DNA of 14,774 nucleotides from CAWACC01 sp964390695 (GCA_964390695.1 CAYMKI010000071.1:1-14774), one strand, 5' to 3'. Shown: positions 6,878 through 14,710, counted from the stretch's first letter. Made by a program: numbers and translations. The notes: generated by a model not told the origin, from the letters alone.

Positions 6878-6886
6878 GGTGAGTTG

Positions 6887-7255
6887 CTAAGAAAAAATTT
6901 CTTCCTTTTTGCTTTGAAAACGACTGCTATCGTAAAAAAGCTCGATCTTGACAATCAGCCCATCGCGAAAGGTTAGCATCGAGGCTCCAGGAAAATCTTC
7001 GGCAATTCCAGGAATATCTGTATTGTATACAATCATCGCCTTGTCACCCGATGCAAATTTAGCGCGTATTTTTAAAGAGCGAAAACTCTTCATAAAGTTG
7101 CTCGTCGCCAACACTACCGCTTCTTTGCCTTTTACCACAGCCATGGGACTGTAGAGTTCAACGTCAGCGTGAAGAAATTTGCTGAATTCGTGAACTTTCT
7201 TTTCACCTATAAATGTGTAATACTTCTCTGCTTCTTGCAGATAATTTGTTTCCAT
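6887..7255 (-). CDS. SnoaL/NTF2-like small protein
   Basis: A 122-aa protein with the cone-shaped NTF2/SnoaL fold pattern: an N-terminal helix (YLQEAEKYYTFIGEKKVHEF), the segment LHADVELYSPMAVVKGKEAV, a helix, then four strands ending in FRDGLIVKIELFYDSSRF. Proteins of this fold include ketosteroid isomerases, polyketide cyclases and stress-linked binding proteins, so the reaction cannot be read from sequence. AGGAG (complement of 7262-7266) stands seven bases before the ATG, so the start is secure. It diverges from a TetR-family gene, which is its likely regulator. Confidence 0.8.
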   Translation of the reverse strand: METNYLQEAEKYYTFIGEKKVHEFSKFLHADVELYSPMAVVKGKEAVVLATSNFMKSFRSLKIRAKFASGDKAMIVYNTDIPGIAEDFPGASMLTFRDGLIVKIELFYDSSRFQSKKEEIFS

Positions 7256-7380
7256 AAATAACTCCTGGTTAAGTTTTTGACAAATCTAATGGAATATATT
7301 GTATACTCCGGCTAGATGCGTTACGGTGGCGCATTATTAAGTATATCATATTATATTAAATATAGTCAAATATATCCAAT
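7256..7380. promoter_or_regulatory. Divergent control region, SnoaL-like / TetR
   Basis: For the minus-strand gene, TTGACT (complement of 7364-7369), 18 bp and TATACT (complement of 7340-7345) form a good promoter. For the plus-strand TetR gene, TTGACA (7277-7282) and TATACT (7302-7307) are separated by a long 19-bp spacer. An imperfect 19-bp palindrome, GGAATATATTGTATACTCC (7291-7309), overlaps the plus -10 box. A similar half-site, GGATATATT, is on the minus strand at 7368-7376, overlapping the minus -35 box. These are candidate TetR operators controlling both directions. The TetR ATG at 7381 has no visible Shine-Dalgarno. Confidence 0.5.
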
Positions 7381-8019
7381 ATGAAGAAAGAAACGAAACG
7401 CATATATCGCTCGGGGACTCGCGAAGCGCAAGCTGCTCAAACTCGATTACACATTCTCAATTGCGCAAAAAAATTATTTCAAAACGAGGGGTATGATCAG
7501 GTAACTATTAGCAAAATAGCTCAGGCAGCTGAAGTGTCCATGCCCACAGTGTATGCTATATTTAAATCTAAGAGAGGTGTCTTGCTGGCTATGTTAGATA
7601 CCGCACTTCCGCAAGATATGTTTACAACTCTGGTGGAGCATTCCATGCAGGAGAAGTCTCCTATCCAACGTTTAACTTTAACTGCAAAATTAGCTCGTGA
7701 AATGTATGATGCGGAGAGAGGGGTCATGGAATTTTTGCATAGCGCCTCATTGGTATCTCCTGAATTAAAAGAATTAGAGCAGGAGCGTGAGCTAAGGCGT
7801 TATGAGAGGCAAGGAGAGTATGTTAAAAAATTGTACTCAGACAAGTGCCTGGCCAAGGGGATGACTTTGCAAAAAGGGAGAGATATCCTTTGGTCTTTGA
7901 CAGGACGCGATCTATATCGCCTCTTAGTGCTTGTGAGGGGATGGTCCTCTGATCAATATGAAGCATGGTTAGCACAGCTACTAGTGCAATCCTTGCTAGA
8001 ACCAACGGCTTCGCAATAG
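7381..8019 (+). CDS. TetR/AcrR-family transcriptional regulator
   Basis: 212 aa. The N-terminal helix-turn-helix is typical: TRLHILNCAKKLFQNEGYDQ (21-40) followed by VTISKIAQAAEVSMPTVYAIF (41-61) and FKSKRGVLLAML. The C-terminal all-helical ligand and dimer domain has no recognisable ligand signature, as usual for this family. It probably represses its own gene, the divergent SnoaL-like gene and the flavoenzyme gene 30 bases downstream, being released by a small hydrophobic or reactive compound. There is no Shine-Dalgarno at the ATG; no better in-frame start is seen, since the conserved fold begins about 20 residues in. Confidence 0.9.
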   Translation: MKKETKRIYRSGTREAQAAQTRLHILNCAKKLFQNEGYDQVTISKIAQAAEVSMPTVYAIFKSKRGVLLAMLDTALPQDMFTTLVEHSMQEKSPIQRLTLTAKLAREMYDAERGVMEFLHSASLVSPELKELEQERELRRYERQGEYVKKLYSDKCLAKGMTLQKGRDILWSLTGRDLYRLLVLVRGWSSDQYEAWLAQLLVQSLLEPTASQ

Positions 8020-8049
8020 TCGAAATGATAGCAACAACGGGTAGTTTAT

Positions 8050-9027
8050 ATGATGAATACTCTTTTTACAGAGCAGGCAGGAGTCGAGTTTCCTATTATT
8101 TGCGGAGCCATGTATCCCTGCAGCAACCCGGAACTCGTCGCTGCCGTCAGCGAAGCCGGGGGCCTGGGCATGGTCCAGCCGCTCTCGCTTGTTTATGTCC
8201 ATGGCCATGATTTTCGTGAAGGCTTGCGCTATATTCGTTCGATGACTTCAAAACCCTATGGCATCAATATAATTGTCGAAAAATCCTCTCGCATCTATGA
8301 AGACAGGATGAAAGAGTATGTGGATATCGGATTGGAGGAAGGATGCCGTTTCTTTATCACAGCCTTGGGGAATCCCCGATGGGTGGTTGAAAAAGTCAAA
8401 GCCAAAGGAGGCTATGTATACCATGATGTGACCTCCAAAGCATGGGCTTTAAAAGCTGTGCAAAATGGTGTTGATGGGTTGATTTGTGTGAATAACCGTG
8501 CTGGAGGCCATGCCGGTGCATTGAGTGCGGAGGAGATGTGGCTGCAGCTGCATGATTTAGGCCTTCCGCTTATTTGTGCGGGAGGAGTAGGCGATAGGCG
8601 CGATTTTAGGAGAGCTCTGGAAATCGGCTATTCAGCGGTGCAGATGGGCACGCGCTTTATAGCCAGTAAAGAATGTGCAGAAAAAGCATCCTATAAGCAA
8701 GCTATTGTCGACGCCACAGAAAATGACATAGTATTAACGGAAAGAGTTACGGGGATACCGCTGTCTGTCATAAAGACACCCTATGTAGAGCATATGGGCA
8801 CCAAAGTCAATTTTATATCAAGATGGCTGTTGAAAAATCGATGGACGAAAGGTTGGATGAGGTTGTGGTATGCTTTGACATCCGGCAGACGATTCAAACA
8901 GATAACCTTGCATGGAGGCTCCTCCAAAGATTATTGGCAGGCTGGTAAGAGCGTCCACGGCATCCACTCTGTGGAATCAGCTAAAGACATTATCCATTCT
9001 CTTGTTTCGCCTAATCAAAGCTCATAG
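8050..9027 (+). CDS. Nitronate monooxygenase-like FMN enzyme
   Basis: 325 aa, a TIM-barrel flavoprotein of the nitronate monooxygenase / 2-nitropropane dioxygenase family, which also includes the enoyl reductase FabK. Landmarks are the N-terminal PIICGAM strand, SEAGGLGMV (34-42), the catalytic-region RAGGHAG (150-156), and the FMN-phosphate segments CAGGVGD (176-182) and QMGTRF (198-203). A C-terminal YWQAGKSV motif is shared with family members. The expected role is flavin- and O2-dependent oxidation of toxic alkyl nitronates, but the family is broad. Length is near normal. ATGs at 8050 and 8053 are both possible; the ribosome site is weak (GGTAG). It follows the TetR gene in the same direction and is probably co-transcribed, suggesting a small inducible detoxification unit. 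It is somewhat richer in G+C than its neighbours. Confidence 0.87.
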   Translation: MMNTLFTEQAGVEFPIICGAMYPCSNPELVAAVSEAGGLGMVQPLSLVYVHGHDFREGLRYIRSMTSKPYGINIIVEKSSRIYEDRMKEYVDIGLEEGCRFFITALGNPRWVVEKVKAKGGYVYHDVTSKAWALKAVQNGVDGLICVNNRAGGHAGALSAEEMWLQLHDLGLPLICAGGVGDRRDFRRALEIGYSAVQMGTRFIASKECAEKASYKQAIVDATENDIVLTERVTGIPLSVIKTPYVEHMGTKVNFISRWLLKNRWTKGWMRLWYALTSGRRFKQITLHGGSSKDYWQAGKSVHGIHSVESAKDIIHSLVSPNQSS

Positions 9028-9030
9028 ACC

Positions 9031-10458
9031 TCAAAATGAGACTTTGACATGCCGAAATTCATTGTTGGAAGCTACGTTATCGATCGTCACTGTAAGAGGT
9101 ACGGGGTAGCATCCTTCCGAAAGACATCCGCATTCTGAGCACGCGTCGCAAGAGAGTGTGCGTTGAGAGTGTTCCAGGTTTAACACCGAGATACCGTTGT
9201 TAATAGAGTGTATATGCTCCCAGACGGAATCAATGTGAAACCAGGCATCAAATCCCACCTGGCAATTTTTGGCTGTGCAGTGATGGTAGTGTATATTTGT
9301 GGCTGGAGAGATAAACTCAGGCCTTGGATCTGGCGCCCAGCCAAAACCTGTGCCATAGCCTAATGACGAATTCTGATTTCCATTTTCATCAAAGACTTGG
9401 ACGTTTTCAGCTTTGCACTTGTAAAATTCCACGTCTGAACACAACGCGCAGCTAAAGCCGGTGGCCTGTTTATCTTCCGGATTAATGGCGGTGATATTTT
9501 TTACATAGCATTCGCTTACCTCTACATCGCTGGCGTATACTTCGATCCCCGTGGCTTTTGCCCCCTTTTGCGCAGGTCCGGCACCATCTAAGACATCGCT
9601 TACTTCGCAATTTTTTACAGTAGCATTATCGCATATGAAGATACTCATGCCGTGTGCATCGTCGCAGCAGCCTGTGATATTTGAAACCGAACACGACTCG
9701 ATGTGAAGATTAGTTGTCATCACAGGCACAATTCCGATGGCTGTGTGCCCTTCTGTGTTGAGGTTGTCGATGAACTGGCTTGTAAGGCCATCGATGTGAC
9801 ATGAATCCACCAAGGCTTCGTCGCAAAATAAATGACCGATACCTGTACATGCTCCATCTTGGTTGAGCAGATTGCTGACTGTGCAGCCGGTGATCTGAGA
9901 GTAGAGCGTGGCAGTCAATTGTATTGCCGCAGAAGACCCTGTTTTGACATTCATATCTTTGACTGTGCAGGCGTGAATGCACACGTCGAGGCATTCGTTG
10001 GCTAAGATGCCGGTGGGAACTGTGTAGTTAACAACATCTTGATATGCAAGGCTGTCGACAGTTATGCCTTTAATCCACACGTGCGAGCATTGATGGCACT
10101 CTACACCGGCTACTCCCGAGTTGACCAAGGTTCCATTCAGGATTTGCAGATTTTCACTGCCTGTGGCTTTAATAGCTTGCGTTTTGTATGAAGAGGATGA
10201 TGTGGTCAGAGTGCGTCCCTGTAGATCTAATGTGACGTCAATGGAATTTATGGTGATGGCCGCTCCGTCAGCAGAAGGGGTCCATGTCAAATCATTTTCG
10301 AAAATATACTTGCCTGGTGCGTTAATAGTGTAGCCACTTGAAGATATTTCTGTAATGACTTGTGGGGTCACCTGACAAGTATCATGAGCCCAAAGGTCGA
10401 GGTGGCTATGAAAAAGAAGGCACGCAAAACTTGTGAGTGTTTTAAGAGAAATGTTCAT
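9031..10458 (-). CDS. Secreted right-handed parallel beta-helix protein
   Basis: 475 aa. A signal peptide is likely: MNISLKTLTSFACLLFHS with possible cleavage after LWA, near residue 24. The segment INAPGKYIFENDLTW and the following strands ITINSIDVTLDLQGRTL are the usual cap and first rungs of a pectate-lyase-type beta-helix. Rungs then recur about every 25-35 residues as V-x-I-x-x-C-x-V (ECLDVCIHACTV, SQITGCTV, HIESCSV, TVKNCEV, EVSECYV, NIHYHHCTA). Such PbH1 proteins bind or cleave polysaccharides, or act as surface adhesins. I see no clear catalytic triad. The protein is Cys-rich, with a CDACSECGC cluster near the end, consistent with disulfides outside the cytosol. Its ATG overlaps the upstream GH76-like stop by four bases, so the two are translationally coupled and probably act on a common glycan. 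Confidence 0.75.
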   Translation of the reverse strand: MNISLKTLTSFACLLFHSHLDLWAHDTCQVTPQVITEISSSGYTINAPGKYIFENDLTWTPSADGAAITINSIDVTLDLQGRTLTTSSSSYKTQAIKATGSENLQILNGTLVNSGVAGVECHQCSHVWIKGITVDSLAYQDVVNYTVPTGILANECLDVCIHACTVKDMNVKTGSSAAIQLTATLYSQITGCTVSNLLNQDGACTGIGHLFCDEALVDSCHIDGLTSQFIDNLNTEGHTAIGIVPVMTTNLHIESCSVSNITGCCDDAHGMSIFICDNATVKNCEVSDVLDGAGPAQKGAKATGIEVYASDVEVSECYVKNITAINPEDKQATGFSCALCSDVEFYKCKAENVQVFDENGNQNSSLGYGTGFGWAPDPRPEFISPATNIHYHHCTAKNCQVGFDAWFHIDSVWEHIHSINNGISVLNLEHSQRTLSCDACSECGCLSEGCYPVPLTVTIDNVASNNEFRHVKVSF

Positions 10459-11858
10459 TTTTTGTCCTTGTATAAGCTAAGAGCTGCGCCTAAAAAATCT
10501 AATCCTACCGCTTGAGGAGCTGTTAGCGTATATTTGATGTCGCTTGTGTCCAGCTGCCAGTAATTTACGCTGTCAGCATATCCAAGTAAAATTCTAAACT
10601 GTGTGAAATATTCCTGCGATTGAATATCGTTAATGAACTCGGCTTTGAATTGGTTGGTGGTTTCATCTCTCGACGACCAGATGACCTGTACGGTCTTTAA
10701 GATGTTTTGGCTAATATCTATATCAAATAACTTTGCAATTTCGGTTACGCCTATGTACCGCACAAGGACGCCTCTTCCTCCCAGGTATTCACTGGCATAA
10801 TTGAAGTAGCTCGATAAGCAAGGCGGTTCGTGAAACATCTTATCGTGATTGCCTATTACAGCTCCTTGTATACCCAAAACGAGTTTGCGAATGACTTCTT
10901 TAACCTCTGCTTCAAAGTTGGAGTTGACGCTTTGTGGGAGTTCGTGTTTAAGATTATACAGGTCGAGAAGGCCTCCGATCAATATGCCCTGGTCTCCCGT
11001 CCAGATCCAGCCATCAGTCCAATTCGGATGGGAAATGTCTTGGTAGTCGGAATTTTTAGCTAAGGGACGTTCGCACACCAGCCAGGCATTGTCTTGAAAA
11101 ATTTTGATATAGCCGTCTTCTTTGCGCTCAAACCATTTTGAAAACCATTGCCATTGATTTAAGGCCATGTCAAGGTAGGGTGTTCTGTCTTCCTGGTTTA
11201 CACCCGCTTGTGCCGAGAGTTTATATAAACGTGCAGACTGCATCAGTAGCAAGGCGTTCACGATGGTGTTCTTAACTCCTTGATCAGGCGTGTCGACGGA
11301 GTTGTTTTTGCAACCATGAGGAATGGGGGTTGCGTTTGGGCTATGGTCATAGCCATGCTTGATCATATAACTCCAGCAGTCATGTGCAAGCTCGAAGTAT
11401 TCTTTTGCTAGTTTGTCGTTTTTCAATTTGGTTAGCAGCTGGTAAGCGTTAAGCGCCATGATTCCCCACCATCCGAAATCATCCAGCCATTTGTCTTCTA
11501 ATTTAGAAGCTCTATAATATTTGAGGTTTTTTTCCAGCATTTCCTGGATAAATACGCTTATTTGAGACGATTCAGGATCGTTTGGATAGTGCGAAAGAAA
11601 TACTTCTGCAAAACGCACGCAGGCATCGCAAGTGTTGGCCCTTTTCCAGAAATTGTCAAAGTCCCAATTTTTTTTAAAACAGTCAAAAGCTTTTAAAGAA
11701 TAATGCTTTATTTCTTCGAGAGAAGGCAAGCCGTCGGTTTGTGCAGATGCGGATGCTAGCGAAGATGTCTTAACTGTGTTGTTGACGGTAGGGTGGGGAG
11801 ATACATAATTTTGAAAGGGGTTATACGCTCCCAAACCAAAGCTTGATAGCCAATGCAT
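10455..11858 (-). CDS. GH76-type (alpha-1,6-mannanase-like) glycoside hydrolase
   Basis: 467 aa with the alpha/alpha-toroid pattern of glycoside hydrolase family 76. The signature DDFGWWGIMAL (126-136) carries the adjacent aspartates Asp126-Asp127 that act as catalytic pair in GH76 endo-alpha-1,6-mannanases. Further family blocks are NTIVNALLLMQSARLY (197-212), WTGDQGILIGGLLDLY (286-301) and GGRGVLVRYIG. Known members cut the alpha-1,6-mannan backbone of fungal walls or related mannosides. The first ~45 residues are Ser/Thr/Ala-rich and lack a hydrophobic signal core, so Sec export is not evident; a type III secretion leader is possible but unproven. AGGAG (complement of 11864-11868) gives a firm start at 11858. 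It is first in a two-gene unit with the secreted beta-helix protein. Confidence 0.8.
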   Translation of the reverse strand: MHWLSSFGLGAYNPFQNYVSPHPTVNNTVKTSSLASASAQTDGLPSLEEIKHYSLKAFDCFKKNWDFDNFWKRANTCDACVRFAEVFLSHYPNDPESSQISVFIQEMLEKNLKYYRASKLEDKWLDDFGWWGIMALNAYQLLTKLKNDKLAKEYFELAHDCWSYMIKHGYDHSPNATPIPHGCKNNSVDTPDQGVKNTIVNALLLMQSARLYKLSAQAGVNQEDRTPYLDMALNQWQWFSKWFERKEDGYIKIFQDNAWLVCERPLAKNSDYQDISHPNWTDGWIWTGDQGILIGGLLDLYNLKHELPQSVNSNFEAEVKEVIRKLVLGIQGAVIGNHDKMFHEPPCLSSYFNYASEYLGGRGVLVRYIGVTEIAKLFDIDISQNILKTVQVIWSSRDETTNQFKAEFINDIQSQEYFTQFRILLGYADSVNYWQLDTSDIKYTLTAPQAVGLDFLGAALSLYKDKK

Positions 11859-11926
11859 ATGTTCTCCTAAATATTAAATCAATCTTAGACTTTTTGTTTC
11901 TTACCTTTTGTACAGTGTTCCGATAT

Positions 11927-12094
11927 TTATGAAAACTGTTTTTTTAAGATATACCTACACGAGTTGAGAAGATGGTATTTCGACCTGCCAAAGCCTCGAG
12001 ATTCGATCTCTCGAAACAAGCTCCAACGTGTAATATGGGCCTTGTTTTGAAATTCTAAATGCGGGAGCTGTCGCTTGGGTCCAAAACCAAATTT
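11927..12094 (-). pseudogene. Startless open stretch, possible degenerate repeat
   Basis: On the minus strand 55 codons are open between a TGA (complement of 12095-12097) and TAA (11927-11929), with no ATG. The translation is basic and aromatic and includes HITRWSLFREIESRGFGRS and KYHLLNSCRYILKK. It resembles, from memory, short hypothetical proteins scattered in environmental chlamydial genomes, which would make it a dispersed repeat or the remnant of a lost gene rather than a working one. This cannot be verified here. A second minus frame across the same bases is also open for about 60 codons, which weakens the coding argument and favours a repeat. Confidence 0.3.
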
Positions 12095-12161
12095 TCAGGT
12101 CGTTCGGGTTTAAATAAAAGCATTGATTTTTTTTAATATTAATCTCTGGTTTTTACTAGAA

Positions 12162-12190
12162 TTGACAAATTAATATTAAATAACTATAAT
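12162..12190 (+). promoter_or_regulatory. Perfect consensus promoter of the ankyrin gene
   Basis: TTGACA (12162-12167), a 17-bp spacer and TATAAT (12185-12190) match the ideal primary sigma-factor promoter in sequence and spacing. Transcription should begin near 12197, giving a leader of about 49 bases that is almost all A and T, with only a weak GTGGA ahead of the ATG. Confidence 0.8.
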
Positions 12191-12245
12191 TAATTTTTTT
12201 TACAATATTTTATTGGTAGATTTTTTAATATAGTGGATTTGTTTT

Positions 12246-14681
12246 ATGACATTAACTGTTCAAAATAATTTGATTTCAACTAATGTGTATTCATGTCCAA
12301 ATTGGAATTTGGGTACGAAGACGTGGAAAAAGTTTATATCAGAGTTGTCTTGTCTTAACGATCCAATTCGTCTCTCCTCGTTTCTTCATCTTCCAAGGCT
12401 AGCTGTAATGCCAGAAGCAGGTTTAGATGCTTTTGTTTCTGCAATCCAAACATTTATGCCGGATTATATACGTTTTCTGAATGACTATACAAATAGTGGA
12501 ATTTCCTATGCCGATGTGCCTCAAGTGGGTAAAAAACTATTGGATGATATTATTAATGAACGTACTTCAATTAGGATTAATAAAGAACCGAAAGATTTTT
12601 TTAACAAGTTGATGGTTCGTATAGAACAGATTTTACAAACCCCAGTTGGAATAGAAATTTTTCTTTTATTAGCAGGCAGCGATGAGCCAATTTTTATTGT
12701 ACCAGCTAGAAAAGACAGTTATTTTGATCCGCAATACAATGAAATAAATATTTATGCGGGTCATGATGTATGGGGAGGTCATGTCTGGGAAAACGCTGCT
12801 GATGGAACTTTTCATTTATGCCATCTAGATTCTGCTACGGTTTTGATTCATGAAGCGGTGCACGCCCTTCAAAATATTCACAAGAATAGATTTGGTCTTC
12901 GAATATCTGACTGGAAAAATCATTCGGTTAATGGAGATACATCCTCGGTATATCATGAGTTAACAGACAATTTTGCTGAACAGCATGCGATATTTATTGA
13001 AAATGTCTTTCGCTTTCAACGTAATCCAAACGAAGAGAGATATAGACTATTTCATTCGTTTGATATAGAAGGGTTGATTGCCCCAAGAACAAACCCTAAT
13101 ATTGAAAATTCACACGATTGGGGAGCCTTTCTCGATGCCATTAAATTAGGAGCTTCGGAAGTTGAAAAATTTTTAGACCGAGGGAAAGCTGTAACATCTA
13201 GCGGTCATAGCGCGCTGCATGTTGCTGCAATGGCTGGTGCATCAAAAGGTATTGTTGACCTGTTAGTGTCTAAAGGGTTTTCTGTACATGACAAAGATGT
13301 AAATGGCCAAACACCCCTTCATCTAGCTGCCAGAGAAGGTAAATTAGATGTGTTGAAGGCATTGCTTGACAAGGGTGCAGATGTCAACAGTTGTGATGAT
13401 GGCGGTAATACAGCTCTTCACTACTGTGATCGGCCGCTGTGTGCTGACCTGCTTGTAAGCCAAGGAAGCAATGTCAATATCTGCAATGGAAAGGGAATGA
13501 CTCCCATTCAGTGTGCTTGTGAATCGTCAACCGTTGCAAGTGAATATGGTGTTGGAACTGTATTAGACGTTTTAATCAGAGCTGGAGCGGATGTGCACAC
13601 GGTTGACCATTGTGGAAGGTCTATATTGCATCATGCCATTCGAGGGCACTCCATGAACCTCGAAAAGCTGATAGGAATGTCTAGTATACAAAAGTTGTGG
13701 ACATTAAAAGATAAAAGAGGAGCCTCTCCGCTTTACTTGGCTATAGAATTAGGAAATCAGCATGCTGTAGATGTTCTCATCAAAGCCGGAGCACAACTCT
13801 GGCAAAGTAACAATGAACTTTCAGGCGATACGCTATTGCATGCTGCTGTGAGATCCGGAGTCGTTTCTCTTGTTCAATTTCTGCTTGAAAATGGGTACGA
13901 TTCTGTAGATTGTTTTGATAAAAAAGGAAACACTCCCCTTGACACAGCAAGAGAGGTTGGAAATGAAGGAATAGTGGCTTGTTTAGAAGAGCAATCTCGT
14001 TATCGACGCATGGTTCTTCAAGCCTCTTTTGAAGATGAACGGTTGGGCGAATTACAAATTATTAGAAGAGGCGGAGACTTTATCCGTATTTCTCGCGATT
14101 TGATGAAGCAAGCTTGCTTAAACAAGGAGGATAGAAAACGTGCTGTTTACAATCTAAATAAAAGATTGTTAGCTTTAAAAAAAGCTTGGGGAACTCCTCT
14201 AAAGCTGCTTGATGGGGGAAAAATAAAAAAACGCGTGTGGCAGTGGCAAATTGATTTAAGTAAAGGGCATCTTAAAGAACAGACCCTTTTTGCGGAACAA
14301 CTGTTAGCCAAGCAAATAGATAAGCTTTGGCGAGATTATTGTTCAGGTAAAAAAAGTGATTTTAGCTCTTTTAATCTGAGTATTAGCCTTGATATGGAAA
14401 AGAAAAAATATTTGGAAGAGATTCAATCATCCGCAAGTGCGCTTATAGCAGATTCGGATCTGTGGTCTCAATATTATAGGGAAGTTCTTGAACAATTACC
14501 CCTTGCAGAATGGAAAAAAATCCACCGACTTTCTCCTTTTCAAGATCGAAGTGGTTTGACGTTCTTTGAACTAACTGCATTTGGAGATCTGTTATCATTA
14601 GACAATAAGGATGTTTATGCTAAACTCAAATCTGCCGTCGCCAATATTAAAAACCAACTTACCCCCCTAAATCACGCTTGA
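12246..14681 (+). CDS. HExxH metalloprotease-like / ankyrin-repeat protein, candidate effector
   Basis: 811 aa in three parts. Residues 1 to ~300 contain VLIHEAVHAL: His202, Glu203 and His206 form a zincin HExxH motif. About 30 residues later comes ELTDNFAEQHAIFIENVFR (238-256), with Glu238, Glu245 and Glu252 as candidate third zinc ligands. This arrangement, together with the preceding edge strand EINIYAG and the EN-x-x-R segment, resembles the M91 peptidases (E. coli type III effector NleD). Residues ~319-583 hold seven to eight ankyrin repeats, clear ones opening HSALHVAAMAG, GQTPLHLAAREG, GNTALHYC, ASPLYLAIELG and DTLLHAAVRSG. Residues ~584-811 are charged and helical, with no recognised family. 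There is no Sec signal or membrane segment. A single-gene unit with a consensus promoter. Delivery into a eukaryotic host and cleavage of a partner chosen by the ankyrins are inferred. Confidence 0.85.
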   Translation: MTLTVQNNLISTNVYSCPNWNLGTKTWKKFISELSCLNDPIRLSSFLHLPRLAVMPEAGLDAFVSAIQTFMPDYIRFLNDYTNSGISYADVPQVGKKLLDDIINERTSIRINKEPKDFFNKLMVRIEQILQTPVGIEIFLLLAGSDEPIFIVPARKDSYFDPQYNEINIYAGHDVWGGHVWENAADGTFHLCHLDSATVLIHEAVHALQNIHKNRFGLRISDWKNHSVNGDTSSVYHELTDNFAEQHAIFIENVFRFQRNPNEERYRLFHSFDIEGLIAPRTNPNIENSHDWGAFLDAIKLGASEVEKFLDRGKAVTSSGHSALHVAAMAGASKGIVDLLVSKGFSVHDKDVNGQTPLHLAAREGKLDVLKALLDKGADVNSCDDGGNTALHYCDRPLCADLLVSQGSNVNICNGKGMTPIQCACESSTVASEYGVGTVLDVLIRAGADVHTVDHCGRSILHHAIRGHSMNLEKLIGMSSIQKLWTLKDKRGASPLYLAIELGNQHAVDVLIKAGAQLWQSNNELSGDTLLHAAVRSGVVSLVQFLLENGYDSVDCFDKKGNTPLDTAREVGNEGIVACLEEQSRYRRMVLQASFEDERLGELQIIRRGGDFIRISRDLMKQACLNKEDRKRAVYNLNKRLLALKKAWGTPLKLLDGGKIKKRVWQWQIDLSKGHLKEQTLFAEQLLAKQIDKLWRDYCSGKKSDFSSFNLSISLDMEKKKYLEEIQSSASALIADSDLWSQYYREVLEQLPLAEWKKIHRLSPFQDRSGLTFFELTAFGDLLSLDNKDVYAKLKSAVANIKNQLTPLNHA

Positions 14682-14710
14682 ACTTAGCCGAATTTGGCAA
14701 GTGAAAGGAT

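Larger units (their letters stand above)
11859..12245. other. Gene-free stretch before the ankyrin gene
   Basis: 387 bases without a credible gene. The left part (about 11927-12113) is richer in G+C than its surroundings and has a coding-like minus-strand frame without a start (listed separately). It contains the dyad CGAGA-TTCGATC-TCTCG (11997-12013). The right part is very AT-rich and carries the ankyrin-gene promoter. The GH76-like promoter should lie at 11869-11930, but I see no convincing hexamer pair there. Confidence 0.5.

Noticed and set aside
7965..8210. Plus-strand open frame bridging the TetR gene end and the flavoenzyme start
   Set aside because: It overlaps two well-supported genes in another frame, and its Arg/Gly/Pro-rich tail is typical of a shadow frame.
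9021..9040. CTCAT/ATGAG dyad between the convergent flavoenzyme and beta-helix genes as a terminator
   Set aside because: Only a 5-bp stem with a 10-base loop and no T-run on either strand; too weak to call.
11997..12013. tRNA T-arm look-alike (CGAGA, loop TTCGATC, TCTCG), possibly a tRNA 3' end or attachment site
   Set aside because: No anticodon arm, D arm or pairing acceptor strand is found upstream, and the bases after the stem do not lead to a correctly placed CCA end. A chance dyad or part of the suspected repeat is more likely.
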